From Hermatobates lingyangjiaoensis (Eukaryota > Arthropoda > Insecta > Hemiptera > Hermatobatidae): a DNA stretch of 64,000 nt. The notes beneath the pieces were generated by a model that searched no databases, had not been told where the DNA came from, and was given only the letters and a program-made list of their open reading frames with translations. Made by a program: the position numbers and the translations under genes. Of this stretch, positions 10,800 to 23,190 are shown one piece after another (the stretch's first letter is position 1; the number at the start of each line of letters is the position of its first letter). Location of the stretch: the NCBI GenBank assembly GCA_026182355.1, contig JAPFBL010000009.1, forward strand, positions 248,001-312,000, given 5' to 3'.

Positions 10800-11700
10800 T
10801 TGCAAATGTAATACATATTACAGATTATTTAAGAATATCTGACATTTTCATTTCTTCAATAGGGATTATTACTGGCAAAATTGTATTCTTTATGTTTGTC
10901 AAGAGCATCGAAGTGACAAGTGACTGAACAAACTTTTGCATTTTTTGTAGGCAACTTAATGCTTCTAAAATTCTTGGAATTACCTCTCCTGTAAGTTAGG
11001 ACGTGTTATATAAAGTATTTTTTGTTCAAATTAACAAAAAAAAAGTCTTGTGAAAAAACATTGTTTTTCATAAATGTTATCAAAATTCAGGGGACCGAGA
11101 GTAAAATTTGAAATAATTTTAAAATGTTCCGCGGCACATATATTTAATTGTTTAAATATAAATGTAAGTTTTACAAGGATTGAATTTCTGGTGTAACAAA
11201 GTGTGGAAGGTTGAAAGTGCAATAGCGTTGAGTTGGGATGAGGGCTTTGACATGTTGAACGATCCATGATGCTAACGTACATACAAACAGTCCCTGTCAA
11301 CCAAATTCAAATTTATATTCTTATATCAAATTTTTTTGATGATGGAAATACATTTATCATGATTGGTTTTTCTCCAGATGAAATAATGAACAAATAATAG
11401 AGTAATAAATAAGAATAGAAAATAAATCAAGCATGTTAAATAAATAAAATTATAGTCATATAACAAATTACAGAGAAATCATTTAAAAAGAAACAAATTT
11501 TAAACAAACAGAAAGACTTACATAACTCATTCCAATATTTTGACACTTGCCGTTATCAGTCGAAGAACTGGTTAGTTGAGTATAGTGCCATCTGCTCGAT
11601 CATTTCTCCTTCCTCTTGATGATGCTCACAACTTAAAGGAGGAATAATTCCTTCTCAACAACATTTTCCGGTCTGCAACCGTCCCTGAACCAGTTTGCTT
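10800..11700. other. AT-rich non-coding stretch
   Basis: No gene or strong repeat was seen. The open frame on the minus strand at 11031-11300 has no recognisable features. Confidence 0.5.
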
Positions 11701-11715
11701 TGTTTCCCTCTTTTA

Positions 11716-11746
11716 TCTCTTCTGAAGACGGTTCAAACCAAAAATA
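11716..11746 (+). ncRNA. hammerhead motif, family D, 3'-truncated
   Basis: UCUC-like stem I strand, CUGAAGA, extra C, stem II GGUU/AACC with a CA loop, then AAAAAU. It breaks into (AT)n before the closing stem I strand, and GAA has become AAA. Confidence 0.55.
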
Positions 11747-11944
11747 TATAATATATGTGTATATATATATTAGTGCACGACGGCAGGAGGTATTCTCTTA
11801 AACCCATGTTCTTAAAATTTGGAGCAGCTTCTGCACTGACTATTTTTGTGATGGTGGCCTCGTTCTTTCGGGCAATTCTTCTATCTTCTGGCTATATTTT
11901 CCATAGCCTCTGTCCTAGAGACATCTTTGAGATTCAAAATTTTC

Positions 11945-11986
11945 CGAGCTTTCGACCATAGAAACATTTGTCATCATCAGGTAGAG
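11945..11986 (-). ncRNA. hammerhead-like motif, family F (single copy)
   Basis: Read minus: CUAC, CUGAUGA, extra U, GAC at the start and GUC at the end of stem II with a 13-nt loop, GAA, self-complementary AGCU, residue C. Core positions are intact, but stem I pairing is poor, so function is doubtful. Confidence 0.5.
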
Positions 11987-12846
11987 CAAGTTTAGTAGTC
12001 AAGAGCTTAAATAGCTATCCCAATGAATCTTGCTTCGCCCAAGGGGTTGACCTTTTCAGACCAATCAGAGCGCAGGGTTTAAGTTGTTATTCTTAATGCA
12101 CCTCATGCTTGGTTTCCAGGCTCCTGCTCGTCGGAGTTATGGACATGTCTTTCACCTGGAGGTTCATGGAAGGGTTTCTTCTCTCTTTTATGTATATGGC
12201 TTCCAATATTTGGAGTTTTTCCGCGTTCTTTTCTATCTGTACAATAGCAGTGCTTTGAACCAACATTTCTCTCGTCAATTGCATATCATGTTTCACCTGA
12301 GCCTATTTTTTGGGGCTCCAGCAGTCAAATGAAGAGTTAACCTTCTAGAGAGCTTCGTAGCAGTCATACCGATGTACTTGGAAGGCAGGTTTTCACATTC
12401 ACTGAATGTGATTTTTTTCTTTTTTTTTTAACCATTTTTTCACAATATCCTCAATTGGACCAAATACGTTTATGTGTTTTTAGTGGATTCTTTGGTCAGC
12501 TGGGAGGTTAAGGATGAATATTGTGGTCCAGAAAATGAGGTTTTTGTTTAGAGATACACGAACATTTTCTCTCATTGCTGGTTTACTTTGTTCATGAACA
12601 TTTCTGAATAGTAGACACTTTTCATTGTAATAATCACAAAAAGACAACTTCTTGAATATCCCAAAGGTGGTTAACATCTCTTTTGCACTGTTACTTGCGT
12701 TCTGAATTTTTCTGAACAGGTGAGCTGGTGTGTTTTGATTCCATGCATTGTTTTATTGACTATGATTAGAAATGGTGAACCCAAGTTTCATCACACATCA
12801 ATGATTTGATTTCAGTCCTCCTTGTCTTCGGAGTGACTCATATCGT

Positions 12847-12886
12847 TCTACCTAATCACTAGGGAGTCGAAAGATGGTAGTTAGTT
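12847..12886 (+). ncRNA. hammerhead-like relic, family B related
   Basis: Stem I CUAC/GUAG is preserved around a degraded core (CUAAUCA), with GUC, GAA and AGAU still recognisable. The upstream words (CGGAGTGACTCAT) match those before the family B copies at 9931 and 59985. Inactive. Confidence 0.45.
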
Positions 12887-12959
12887 TTGTGATCTCTTTT
12901 ATGTGCACTCTTTTGGTAAAAGATTTGACATGCTTTCTTGTAGATAGATTCATTTGTGT

Positions 12960-15900
12960 ATTTATATTTATAAAAATGAATAAACACGTGAAATAAAAAC
13001 TAACGTACAATATCAATTCCTCTTTTAGCTTTGACGAGAGTGAATTCTGGTGTTAGACGCATTTCAGCACTTGTTACTGTGGTTTATGTTTACATCAGAG
13101 AATATGTATAGTCTTCTGCACTCACAATAGCTAAACATTTTATGTTAGAGTGAAAACAGCCGGACAAAATGTTCTTTTTAAATTAAAAAAGACGAAAGAA
13201 AAGGACAATTATATTAATCAAATAATATAACAAAACAAAGTCATGGTAGACATTAGAATGATGTGCAATAAATTAAATAAACTACAAATTTGAATCATAA
13301 CTGAATGATATATCATATCAATCTTTGAACTAAAAGAAATATTTTAAATAAATATATTTATTTTTTTTAAAAAATAAGAAACAAAAAATTGAACCACAAA
13401 AAGAAATGGAAATATATATTTATGACCTTAAACATAGCTATGTCATAGATAAAAAAAATAGAAACAATTTTTCGAAGAGCATCAAAACTGATTATGCAGG
13501 GACACTTTAAAATTGTATGTACAAAGGTCAAACGCTAATGGCTCGTGAACCGGTAGGTAATAACCACGAAATAAACCAGTAATAGACTTTTATTAACTCG
13601 GAAGCTCCAGTATTAATTTTCAAATCGTACTACAAACACTTGAATTATCCGTCGGAAAGATAGTGAAGGTGTCCATCGTGCTTGCATATGAGGTAAATAT
13701 ATTTTATGTTTAATAATATCAGTAACTACGGGCATTTATTTTAACCAATGCTAATGCCTTTTAACTTTAGAGTTTGAACCTTTAATAACAGTCCAAGAGA
13801 AAATAACAATTAATACACCTAATATAATGCATTCAATTTCTTCTAAATTCTAAGGCCCTCGAGGTTGGAAAACTTGATTTCTTTACGACATCGATTAATA
13901 AGTAATTTCTATGAGAATGTTTCATCTCCTAAAATCATACGATACTAACTGTGGTTTCTTCAAGAAGCTATGTTGTGTTTTGTGATAATTTAGTCCATTA
14001 ACAGTTTTTATAGATATATGTAATAATATGGATTTTGAAATTCTAATAACAAATAAAACATTCTAGTTTACCCACGGATTCAGTTGTGTTAAATATAGAC
14101 AATTAAAACGGTATGAATAAAAAAGTTACATTTTGTATAACATATTAAAGAAGAAAAACAGAATAATCAAATTATTTCATTATTAATAATGTAATAAGGC
14201 GATAATCCAACAGAAAAGTTAATAAAAAGGAAACAAACATGTATTTTAAGATTTTTTAATCATTCAGGCATCATGTAATATCATTGATATTTTAAAGTAT
14301 CTTGATATTAAGTTTTTAATCTTATACTAGGATGTATTATTATGTAAGCCTTACAGAAAAATGTTTACTGCCTCAAGAAATGAAATCAATTAAAGTTTCT
14401 ATAGATTAGAAGGGCTTAGAAAACTGTTTAACTTTATATGATTAACAAAATTCATATCTTCTGGATACTTACATGGACAGTTGAAATGTTTTGTATTAAT
14501 CTGTTGAGGAACGAAGTTTCATTCTTATTATTAAAATGTAAGGCTTCTCAAATTAAATGTTTGCCTAGAATAAGTGATATTCATTTTATAATCAATGTTT
14601 TGAGTATTTAAATTAAATGTTTATAAATATAACATACATTATTACTACAAAATGATTTGTTTACCATAAGTTAAAATATATGCTACTGGCCAGTAGGGCA
14701 CTAAATAATAAAAGAAAAGATTTCCTTAGCTGGAAGAGTTTATTAAAAATTCCTTCCGTCTTCCTTCAACAAAGACATTTAAGATTCTTAAAAGTAAGTC
14801 TAAATTACATTAATTTCTGTTCACATTCTTTTTTTTTTTGATACATGTTATTAAAATAAATTAAGAGACACTTCAATGAATCAAGTAAAACTTCTACCTT
14901 TTAGAAGAATATGCTGAAAATCAATTATTTCGATTAAAGAATAATTCTGAGTATTTTTACATACAAAGTTTCTTTACGTAATATTGTTAAAGATCAGTAA
15001 GGTTTTACAATAGTACTTGGATTTCAAAGTATTAGCTCTTTAAGTTGTGAATCTGACTCTTTGCAGTTGATTTCTGATAAAAGAATTTCTTTTTAAGTAT
15101 TTGAAATATTTTCAATTCTATGACTACTTACTTTAATTTATTTAAACAAATGTGTTGATACTTTTACAAAACTAAACAAAAAATTTAGCAATACCTAGTT
15201 TCAAAAACAGAATATGATACATGATTGGAAAGTGATATTATTTAATTCCTTTGAGCAGTAAGGAAATATTAACTGAAGAAAATGCATAAAGTAAAAGAAT
15301 AATAGAACCATTTCTAGTTTTAATTTTAAAATGAAGACAGTACCTTTGTGTAGATAAACCTTGTCATTGGTTTAATAAAAAAAAGTTTCATTTAAACTGA
15401 AATCAAATAATACTTTGTGTGTTTTTAATTTATTATTCAGATATAATAAATATAATTTGATTTATCAAATGGTTTACTTAGATTTGTTAGATTATTTAAA
15501 TGATAAAAAATTTGAAAATGTTAAATTTTAAAAGTAAAAGTGTTGTTAAAGGATAAGAAAAATGAAATAATTCAGCTAAGGTTTACTGTAAATACTTTAT
15601 ATTTAAACATAAATGCTATAAAATTAATGTAAATATTAATTTTAGGTTCCTAAAAAGTGTTAACAATATTAGGTAAACAGAAATTCATTTCAAAAGTCTG
15701 TATATCTGTTGTTTAGACTCAACTTTTTTTCTAAGTTCTTATTAAAGATATTTATTGATTCAAAGAAACTTCTATTAAAAACAAACAATTCTATGATAAG
15801 CTAATATATCATGATTTTCGAGTAAATGAAAATGCTTGTATTTTGTTATAAACGAAATACTTCTAAGAATAAGACAACTTCTTTTAAAAGTAACTATAAT

Positions 15901-18312
15901 TCAATCTGTTTATAAAGGATCTACTAGGAATTTTACCACCTTAAAATTAATTTAAGGTGTAGTTTTCAATGTAGATATTAAAAAAAAGTAAATGTTTTTT
16001 AATTCAATTCCAGTCTTCAATTATGTAAAAGGGAATACTGGAATTAATTAGAAAAATGAGGAAACAGTAATGTAACTTAAGAAAATTCTAAAACTTTCAT
16101 CTTTGTAAATTAGATTATGTTTTTTTAAATTTTACAATGGATATTACTTCTTTAATTTTAATAACTGGCCTATCAATATCAGCAGTTATTAATCTTTTCT
16201 CAAGTAAATTGTGTGAGAACTAATAGGTAATTCCAACACAAACTTCTATCCTGGCAAAAGACCTTACCTTCTTGCATACTTATCGGTTTTTTTTTATAAA
16301 TTAAAATATGGTATTTAACCTATTCACATTTACTTATTTTTTATTCAGTGTGAATAAATTATTATTTTTTTAAAGTCTTGTCCTGTTGATTTAATCTATT
16401 TGAACATTACCAACAAGGAGTAAAAATGAGTTGTTTATATTATAAAATTACTTCATTTTCATAATTTAAGCTCGATTTAAATAATACAACATAACATTTA
16501 ATTTACCAGTTCTAAATTAAAAGTTATCATCTGTTACAACCATCCATATTTAAAGAGATAAATATTCTCATAAACTTGTTGTTAGTGTTCTGCTGTTGAA
16601 CCTACATGTCATATATATGTAATGAGTTTCATGCTGTTTCTCATATTTAGACTATTCTTTTTATCATATGCTTATTTAAAATATGAATTTTAAAATTTCA
16701 AAAATTATCATTGAAGAATGGGTTTATTTAGTTTCGATATAAAATTCAAAAATCTATCTTTTCTATTCATGAATATTGCTCAACACTAAACGGGCTACTT
16801 ATTATATAAAGAACCATAACGTTTTTTGAATGTCATTACGCTTTGTTAAATGGTGAATCATGTCGATTTATTACATCATTTTCTATAGACACCTACTCAA
16901 AGACAGCCCACATAATCAAAAATAGGTTAAGTGGACCCTGAAGGTCCGTAATAATTTTAAGACATGTTTCTTTCATCATCACTGTAGTTTATAGTAACCA
17001 CCTAAAATTATCTTGTGTATGTTATGAAGCTGTGTCAGGATTCATTTTAAATGTACTGGTTTAGAAAATATTACTTGTTCCTCAGAGTTTTTTTTTTTTT
17101 GAAACTTAAGTCTTTCTTTACCTTTATTTCTGAAATATGGTGTTTCACAAGTTAAATTGTCCAACAGTTACAAATTTATATACATAACTTATGCATACCA
17201 TGATAAGGACGACATCATACTTATACTTATATTTAAAATGAATATATATCATACAGAATTATTACTAAAGTTCAAAGTTTTTTTTTTGTAAGAAATGTAT
17301 GTTGATTAAATACAGAAGAGAATTAAAATGTCTATGTAAGTGCACATACAGAAGTGCATGAAACAGTAGAATGTTATATCAGAAAACTGTTCTTTCCTGA
17401 TATCTAAGCAATACTTAATATTTCCTTATTTAAATGCCAGTATTAATGAGCATTCACAATTATCTTCTCTTTTTACTTTAATTTAAGTAAAGTAGAATAA
17501 TCGTGATGGGATTATGTAGATTTCAAGATTTCGATAGATTTACTTATTTTGAAACCACCTGTGTTTCTCGCATTTTGTTTTTGAATAGTAACTTATCAAC
17601 TAGTTATTCAACTGGACAGCAGGAAATACATAATTTTTGTAATCCCCGACTCCATCTCACATTCTGCATTGAGATCTTCCAATGAGGAAGTCATATCATC
17701 AACTGGACTATAGTCTTTATCTAGAGTTATTTATTTCTTTATTTTGAAATTTATAATTTTCAGTAATAAAGAATTTATAATTTTAAAGTTCACTAAATAT
17801 ATTATTCATATTGTTTGGCAAATCTTAATTTTTGACAGACAAAAGCACCCAATTGTTTTTGAATAATACTGAAACATAGGAAAGATTGATTCTTAATTGT
17901 TTCTATAAAAAAATGTTTACAAATTTATCTAAACATTTATAATAATCCTAAAAAAGATAAATTTCAAATTCAATATTTCTTAATAAAAATATTGCATGAT
18001 AGAAACTTCTTGAAATTTTAAGAATTGGAAGAGGAACTATTACAAACGTCTACACGATAGCCACATTAACATATGTTCAAAATTAATTTGTTTCATTTTA
18101 TTATTAACCTACAGTATAGGTGAATGTATACTGTAGACTAATGCAGTATGTTTTATTAATTTTTTTGAATTTTGTTAGTTTACTAGGTTATTAAAAGTTT
18201 TCTCATTTATTTAAATATATCCTTTCACTTGCCTGTTATCCCTTGCTCACCTGATGGCTCTGATAGGTCCAGCAGACTTCATATTTTCTAGTCGCAGCCT
18301 GTTATCTGTGCG
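12960..18312. other. long AT-rich non-coding stretch
   Basis: Over 5 kb with no supported gene. The left edge (12978-13012) carries the family A end word AAACACGTGAAATAA without its ribozyme. The rest is unique, AT-rich DNA with homopolymer runs. A slightly richer segment at 13490-13690 shows no open frame worth calling. Confidence 0.55.
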
Positions 18313-18316
18313 GCCA

Positions 18317-18356
18317 CTTCTTTTCCTGATGATGACGGAGTCGATATACAGTAGTT
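18317..18356 (+). ncRNA. hammerhead motif, family B, decayed
   Basis: CUUCUUUUC, core CUGAUGA, extra U, stem II GAC/GUC with GGA loop, then GAU in place of GAA, and UAUACAGUAG. Loss of the invariant A makes it a relic. Confidence 0.55.
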
Positions 18357-19093
18357 ACTTGTGTCGGTTCTTTCTGTTTCATTTGTAGAATTATATATAT
18401 ATATCCATGTTTTCACCTTAACAGACTTTCTAGATAGTTTCTCAATCACCTCTCGGATTTAATACAATAATTCACATATTAAATTTGTAACCTTTTATGA
18501 CACAAAAGTCCAACCTTCAGTCATACAGTAATAATTTTCAAAGATATAATTAATATTAAAAGTAATAAAGTAATATGTTTATGTTTAAGTAATAAACATA
18601 ATGCTACTCAATTGCAAACCAACAAGAGGGAACGTTATAATCTCGCTGCTTGGGTATAAGATCAAATACTAAGAAAAGTAATACACATGCAGCGGAAGGT
18701 AACCCATAACTTTGGCTTCTCTCTCTCTCTCTGTTTTTTTTCTCCTGAAAACGGATTTTCTGAAAATTACACTTTGTTTCTTTAATCTTTCTGTTTACTT
18801 TTCTTTTCATTTGAACTTTTTTATCCAGTTTGGACCTTTTTACTGAATTTAAAGTGAATGTATATGTATGTTATATGAAATATTTAAATATCTAATCCAG
18901 ACTAAGAAAATCTTTTTTTTTTTGGTTGAAAGCACTTAAGTTTTCTGATTTTCTTCCTTTGATTTAGAAGTTGATTTTTATTAGAACTGTTTACCGTGAA
19001 TTATTGTATTTGTGAACTTATATATATATACATATATATATATACCAATTAAAATAAGCAGTGACACATAAACAGAAACACAACAAAGACTCA

Positions 19094-19140
19094 CTTTTCA
19101 ATATTTCGACCGTAATGGCGGTCGTCCTCAGGAGAAGAAG
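19094..19140 (-). ncRNA. hammerhead ribozyme motif, family B
   Basis: Read minus: outer stem I CACUU/AAGUG with an internal loop, core CUGAGGA, extra C, a perfect 5-bp stem II GACCG/CGGUC with CCAUUA loop, GAA, AUAU, residue U, GAAAAGUG. All core positions fit. It lies beside short AT tracts at 19019-19045 and 19168-19180. Confidence 0.75.
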
Positions 19141-19230
19141 TGAATTGACGGAGGGACGACAGTCATAATATATATATAGGAGTTCATAATTGAAGAAGAG
19201 TAACATGCAGAGTAAAGAAACACATTTTCT

Positions 19231-19270
19231 AACTCAAATTTTTGGAAAATCCTTCTTCAGGAGAAAAGAG
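19231..19270 (-). ncRNA. hammerhead motif, family D, decayed
   Basis: Read minus: CUC, CUGAAGA, extra A, GGA/UCC stem II, AAAAAUUUGAG. GAA has become AAA. It forms a divergent pair with the plus copy at 19387. Confidence 0.5.
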
Positions 19271-19386
19271 AGAGAAAGGGAGATCAAGCAAGCTGTTAAT
19301 GCAGTAGCAAGTAACCTATTATGTATGCAGAAAGATAGTTGGGTCTCCAACCGGCTCTGTACCAGTGCGCCTGGTTTCTATCTCTT

Positions 19387-19424
19387 ATCACTCCTGAAGA
19401 CAGTTCAAACCAAAAATTAGTGTG
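19387..19424 (+). ncRNA. hammerhead motif, family D
   Basis: CACUC, CUGAAGA, extra C, AGUU/AACC stem II (one mismatch), AAA in place of GAA, AAUU, residue A, GUGUG. Its 3' flank is interrupted by the SINE at 19440, and resumes at 19761 with the D-type words CATTGAATT-like and CCGTTTCGGATCGTATTTT. Confidence 0.55.
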
Positions 19425-19439
19425 TTTTCAATTTGTCTA

Positions 19440-19760
19440 GTCGGGTCAGGTTAGCTCAGTGGTTAACGTACTCGCCTCTGGGCTGGTAGTCCTGGGTTTG
19501 ATCCCCACCTGACCCTCAATTTATTCACGCGAGAGGTGAATAAATCTGAGTACATCGTCCATCGGAGAGGACGTTAAGCCGTCGGTTCCAAGCCTGTATG
19601 ATGTCAGATACTCGTTAAAGTTTCCTACTCGAAATGCACTTGAGTTAGGGAAAATTTAGAACTCTCTATGTAGAATCTCTAGAGTCACCAATTAAAGAAA
19701 AAGGCGGTAAGCGGCTGACGCTATCACCCGCTAGGGGATCGGTTTAAGCAATAAAAAAAA
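19440..19760 (+). mobile_element. tRNA-derived SINE, best copy, nested in a hammerhead unit
   Basis: The head (19443-19515) is tRNA-like: 5' GGGTCAGG pairs with 3' CCTGACCC, A-box-like TAGCTCAGTGG, B-box-like GGTTTGATCCC. The body carries a hairpin TTTATTCAC/GTGAATAAA (19520-19544) and the family words GAGGACGTTAAGCCGTCGGT, TACTCGTTAAAG and CACTTGAGTTAGG. The tail is A-rich. TTGTCTA occurs on both sides (19433-19439 and 19762-19768), giving a target duplication. RNA polymerase III transcription is expected from the boxes. It interrupts an older family D unit. Confidence 0.85.
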
Positions 19761-19799
19761 ATTGTCTATGTGTCTGTAACTACACTGAATTTTATTTGC

Positions 19800-20598
19800 C
19801 CGTTTCGGATCGTATTTTGATCGGTCAGCATGATAACCGCTTTTCTATACGAGACTGTGCACTTTGCTGCCGGTACTCCACGTAATCAAACAGAATGTGA
19901 CACAAGACCAGTGAAGACCTAGTTAAGAACACAAAAAAATATGTATATAATGTTTGTTTTTATGAACGCTGACCAGTAAAGTTTAAACATATAACAGCAG
20001 GACAAGTGGGAAGAGTTAAAGAAGATGGAGGTTGTAGTTAGCCCATGTTGAAATATGTTACACGTGGTAACATGAGGATCGCCCGCAAGGCAAGAGTCCC
20101 GCTTGGTTTGTGCTTTATTCAAGCGCTCGACCTCTCTAGTCCCGTTACTGTAAACTTTCCTCGCAGTCATAACTGTTTCAAGCTAGACGCAAATGCAGGC
20201 TTTATCATATATCTAGTAATTTAGAGAGGAGCTGCATTCCTTTTTTATTAAAAAAGTAAAGTATGTTAAATTAAATACAAGTACACTCGTATGATATGGC
20301 ACATAGGTTCCTCCAAAGTACCGTATTATGAGACACTAACTGTAATAGATTAAGTGCTCTTACAGAATAATGTCCTCTTTAACAAAAATAGTTTCAAAAG
20401 ATTCATTTCAAATCAATAGTTGTTAGCATAACGAAAACTATGATATGAGTAAACAAGAATTACTGTTCTCATTTCATTTAAGCGCCTATTCAATTTAATC
20501 CACTCGGCAACTTCTTCAACTAACAACAGTTAGAAACAACCTCAATAGTCATATTCTCAAAACTTTGGCCTCTGGTTGATTTGCTTTTTTATTTCTAA
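19800..20598. other. non-coding stretch
   Basis: The first part continues the family D flank (CCGTTTCGGATCG). A richer segment at 19870-20170 has an open frame on the minus strand without recognisable protein features. The remainder is AT-rich. Confidence 0.4.
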
Positions 20599-20651
20599 AT
20601 TTTTATTTATTATGTACAATGATCAAATCACAATAAGAAATGGGAAAGCAA

Positions 20652-20695
20652 GGCTAAGATCTTTCAACCGTAATCAAGCGGTCTTCGTCAGAGTC
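20652..20695 (-). ncRNA. hammerhead ribozyme motif, family A, near intact
   Basis: Read minus: stem I GACU/AGCC (one mismatch), core CUGACGA, extra A, stem II GACCG/CGGUU with a UUGAUUA loop, GAA, AGAUCU self-complementary helix III, residue U. All core positions are present. Confidence 0.8.
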
Positions 20696-21077
20696 AAAAA
20701 CCCAACTAAACACTAGATGCAGAAAACATCTGGTGAGGAGTTGAGAAGAGTGGTATTTTAAAAGGGTGAAAGCGCAGGAAAGGACTAATGTCCAGAAAGG
20801 GATGTTTGGGGAAACAAAGGAGTACAGTAAGAAAAAGTAAAAAACTATCCGCTAGCTGTCAACCCTCTTTGAAGAGGCTATTGCCCTCGTGACGAAAGTA
20901 TCAAGTTTGAAGAGACCGTTACTAATGTTTATAATATTTGATCTATTAAATTTAATTAGAGACGATTCAATAATATTTCTTAACAACATTGATTTTTCAT
21001 AGGTAATAAATTTAGCTTCTCACTCTTCTCAACTTCTCACCAGATGTTTTCTGCATCTAGTGTTTAGTTGGGTTTTT

Positions 21078-21122
21078 GACTCTGATGAAGACCCAACTTT
21101 TTACGGTTGAAAGATCTTAGTC
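21078..21122 (+). ncRNA. hammerhead ribozyme motif, family A
   Basis: Stem I GACU/AGUC, core CUGAUGA, extra A, stem II reduced to GACC/GGUU by a changed loop, GAA, AGAUCU, residue U. Plausibly still foldable. Right partner of the copy at 20652. Confidence 0.75.
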
Positions 21123-21205
21123 TTGCTTTTCCATTTCTTATTGTGGTTTGATCATTGATTGTTATTTCACGTGTTTATGTGAAATCTTTTTATTTATTAT
21201 GTACA

Positions 21206-21990
21206 TTCATTCCAGTATAAAGGTTTATACTACATGATACCAAAAAATGGAAAAATATGGTTTGCTTACGTTGGTATTTTGTTGTTGCTTTGACTGAAAT
21301 CCTATTTCTTCGTTATGCATGTGCAACTATTATAACGATGTATGAGGTTTTCATATTTGCATTATTCTGTTGGAATAAACCCAGCTGTAGTGTCCGCATA
21401 TGCAAGTTTTCCGAAATTTTCTTATCGTATGAGAGGGGAATTGTGCCTAGCAGAGTTTTCCTCTGACTTTTTTCATAATGACTATAATTTTTTACATGTT
21501 TATATTTTTCAAATTAATGATATTTTAAATTGCTCCATATAGTCTTCTTTTTCTAACATAATAATTTTGATATTAATTGACCAAGTTTTTAACTGTTACA
21601 ACAGAATTAGTTAATGAGTTTATATGAAGCAAAGGGTTGAAAACAAAGACTGACGTCAACCACTCTTTATTACATCATAATTAGAAGAGTCATTAGCGCA
21701 CAAGGTAGGGATTCAAATTTATGTTAGTTTATAATAATATATTTTTGCTTAATGGTGTGCTCACGCTACTGCGATTTCACTTTGCAAGGAAATATTCCAG
21801 GCTAATGGCTTAGGTATTGACCTCAAATAAAACATAAAAATAAATAACTTTGCGATAATAGTATTTAAAAAGTGTTCATATTTATTTTTTGAAACAAGAA
21901 ACTTGTTTCGACTATTTTTAGATGAATTAGAACACCGATGTTAGAATACCCACTAATTAAAAAGAATAAAATACTTTATTCCTTATTATA
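21206..21990. other. AT-rich non-coding stretch
   Basis: The overlapping open frames at 21257-21542 look like chance. No splice-bounded exon or repeat is recognised. Confidence 0.45.
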
Positions 21991-21994
21991 TATT

Positions 21995-22310
21995 GGGAGC
22001 TAGGTTAGCCCAGTGGTAACGTCCTCGTCTCTGGACTGGTAGATTAGAGGTTCAATACCCAATTTGACCCTTGGTTTATTCACGCAGGAAGTGAATAAAT
22101 CTGAGCACGTTGTCTCTGGAAGAGGACGTTAAACTGTCGGTCCCGAGCCTCTACGATGTCAGGTACCTGTTAAAGATCTCTACTTAAAATACACTTGAGT
22201 AAGGGAGGTGAAATTTAGGACTCCCAATGCAGAATGCTCATTCTGTGGCATCACAAAGGGACAATATTCGGCCTATGTGTGTTCTCTTGTGAGAATGCAA
22301 TCTAACCAAT
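21995..22310 (+). mobile_element. tRNA-derived SINE copy
   Basis: The head (TAGGTTAGCCCAGTGG ... GAGGTTCAATACC) is followed by the hairpin region TTTATTCAC/GTGAATAAA, GAGGACGTTAAACTGTCGGT, and the tail words CACAAAGGGACAATATTCGG and CCTATGTGTGTTCTC. Same family as 19440, with a longer 3' body. Confidence 0.8.
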
Positions 22311-22493
22311 TTATAATATATATTCCTTTCCAAATAGTTTTTTTGTTTTGGATTTCAAACCAAACAAGAATTAAAACTGCATGTTGTGACATCATCTACT
22401 TAATAGAAATTGACCAAACAACTATACAGAGAAGCTCGAATTGAGTTGAAAATATCAATGTCTCCACAGAAAAAAAAAAGTTTAATATGAAAA

Positions 22494-22536
22494 TAGCAAC
22501 GCGTTTCGAACCTTAGTGTCCTTTTTCGGGTTAACA
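22494..22536 (-). ncRNA. hammerhead relic, family G
   Basis: Read minus: CCGAAAA where the core should be, then GGACACU...GGUUC, GAA, ACGCGUUGC. The flank (AAACTTTTTTT, GTGGAGACATTGATATT) matches that after the intact copy at 62233, which identifies it. The core is destroyed. Confidence 0.5.
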
Positions 22537-22919
22537 TCTACACTGTTGAAAGTCGATCTACGGGAATGGGTTGGAAAGGAATCATTTTCTTGAAATCCCC
22601 CAATATGAGTATATACCACACTATAACAGATTGCACAATTAATGAATATTAACATTACTTTCTAAAGAATGCTGTAACTACATTTTAAAGTACTAGACCA
22701 CTATTCGCTCATTATATTCTTAATGATCATCTTAATGCTACAGGTAGCGTTTGGTTCATTCCGCCTCAATACACGCTGGTTCGCAATAACGCCGCTACGT
22801 ACGCAGCATTTCATGGTGGTCCTCAGTTTACCACGAATTCCCTCATTCTCCCTTTGCAAAAATGACTTTTCGTTTTAGAGCCAAATCATTGTACATATGT
22901 TAAGGCAATGACAGTGGAA

Positions 22920-23190
22920 GTTCTCACACGATACACACATAGGTCGAACATTGGCACTTTGTGACACCACACAATGAACATTCTGCTACATTAGGAGTCC
23001 CTAAAGTTTGTCTAACTCAAGTGTATTTAGAATAGCGATCTTTAATGAGTACCTAACATCGTACAGGCTCGGGTCCGACAGTTTAAGGTCCTCTCCGAGG
23101 GACAACGTGTTCAGATTTATTCACCTCACAAGTGAATAAATCGAGAGCCAGTGGGTTATTAAACCCCAGATCTACCAGTCCAGAGGCACT
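22920..23190 (-). mobile_element. tRNA-derived SINE copy, head truncated
   Basis: Minus-strand copy with the family words CTAACTCAAGTGTATTT, GACAGTTTAAGGTCCTCTCC (as complements) and the TTTATTCAC/GTGAATAAA hairpin. It ends inside the tRNA-like head at CCAGAGGCAC. Confidence 0.75.

Larger units (their letters stand above)
20619..21186. mobile_element. family A foldback unit with 19-bp flanking direct repeat
   Basis: Left arm 20619-20760 and right arm about 21015-21186 are inverted copies that include the ribozyme and a further shared block (ACACTAGATGCAGAAAACAT, CTGGTGAGGAGTTGAGAAG) around an unpaired 250-bp centre. TTTTTATTTATTATGTACA occurs exactly on both sides, at 20600-20618 and 21187-21205. 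This looks like a target duplication of the whole palindrome. The right end is full length (GTGTTTATGTGAAATC); the left arm stops at ATGATCAAATC. Confidence 0.85.

Noticed and set aside
19443..19515. Functional tRNA gene
   Set aside because: Although it pairs as an acceptor stem, it is continuous with a SINE body found in many copies and the B box is altered.
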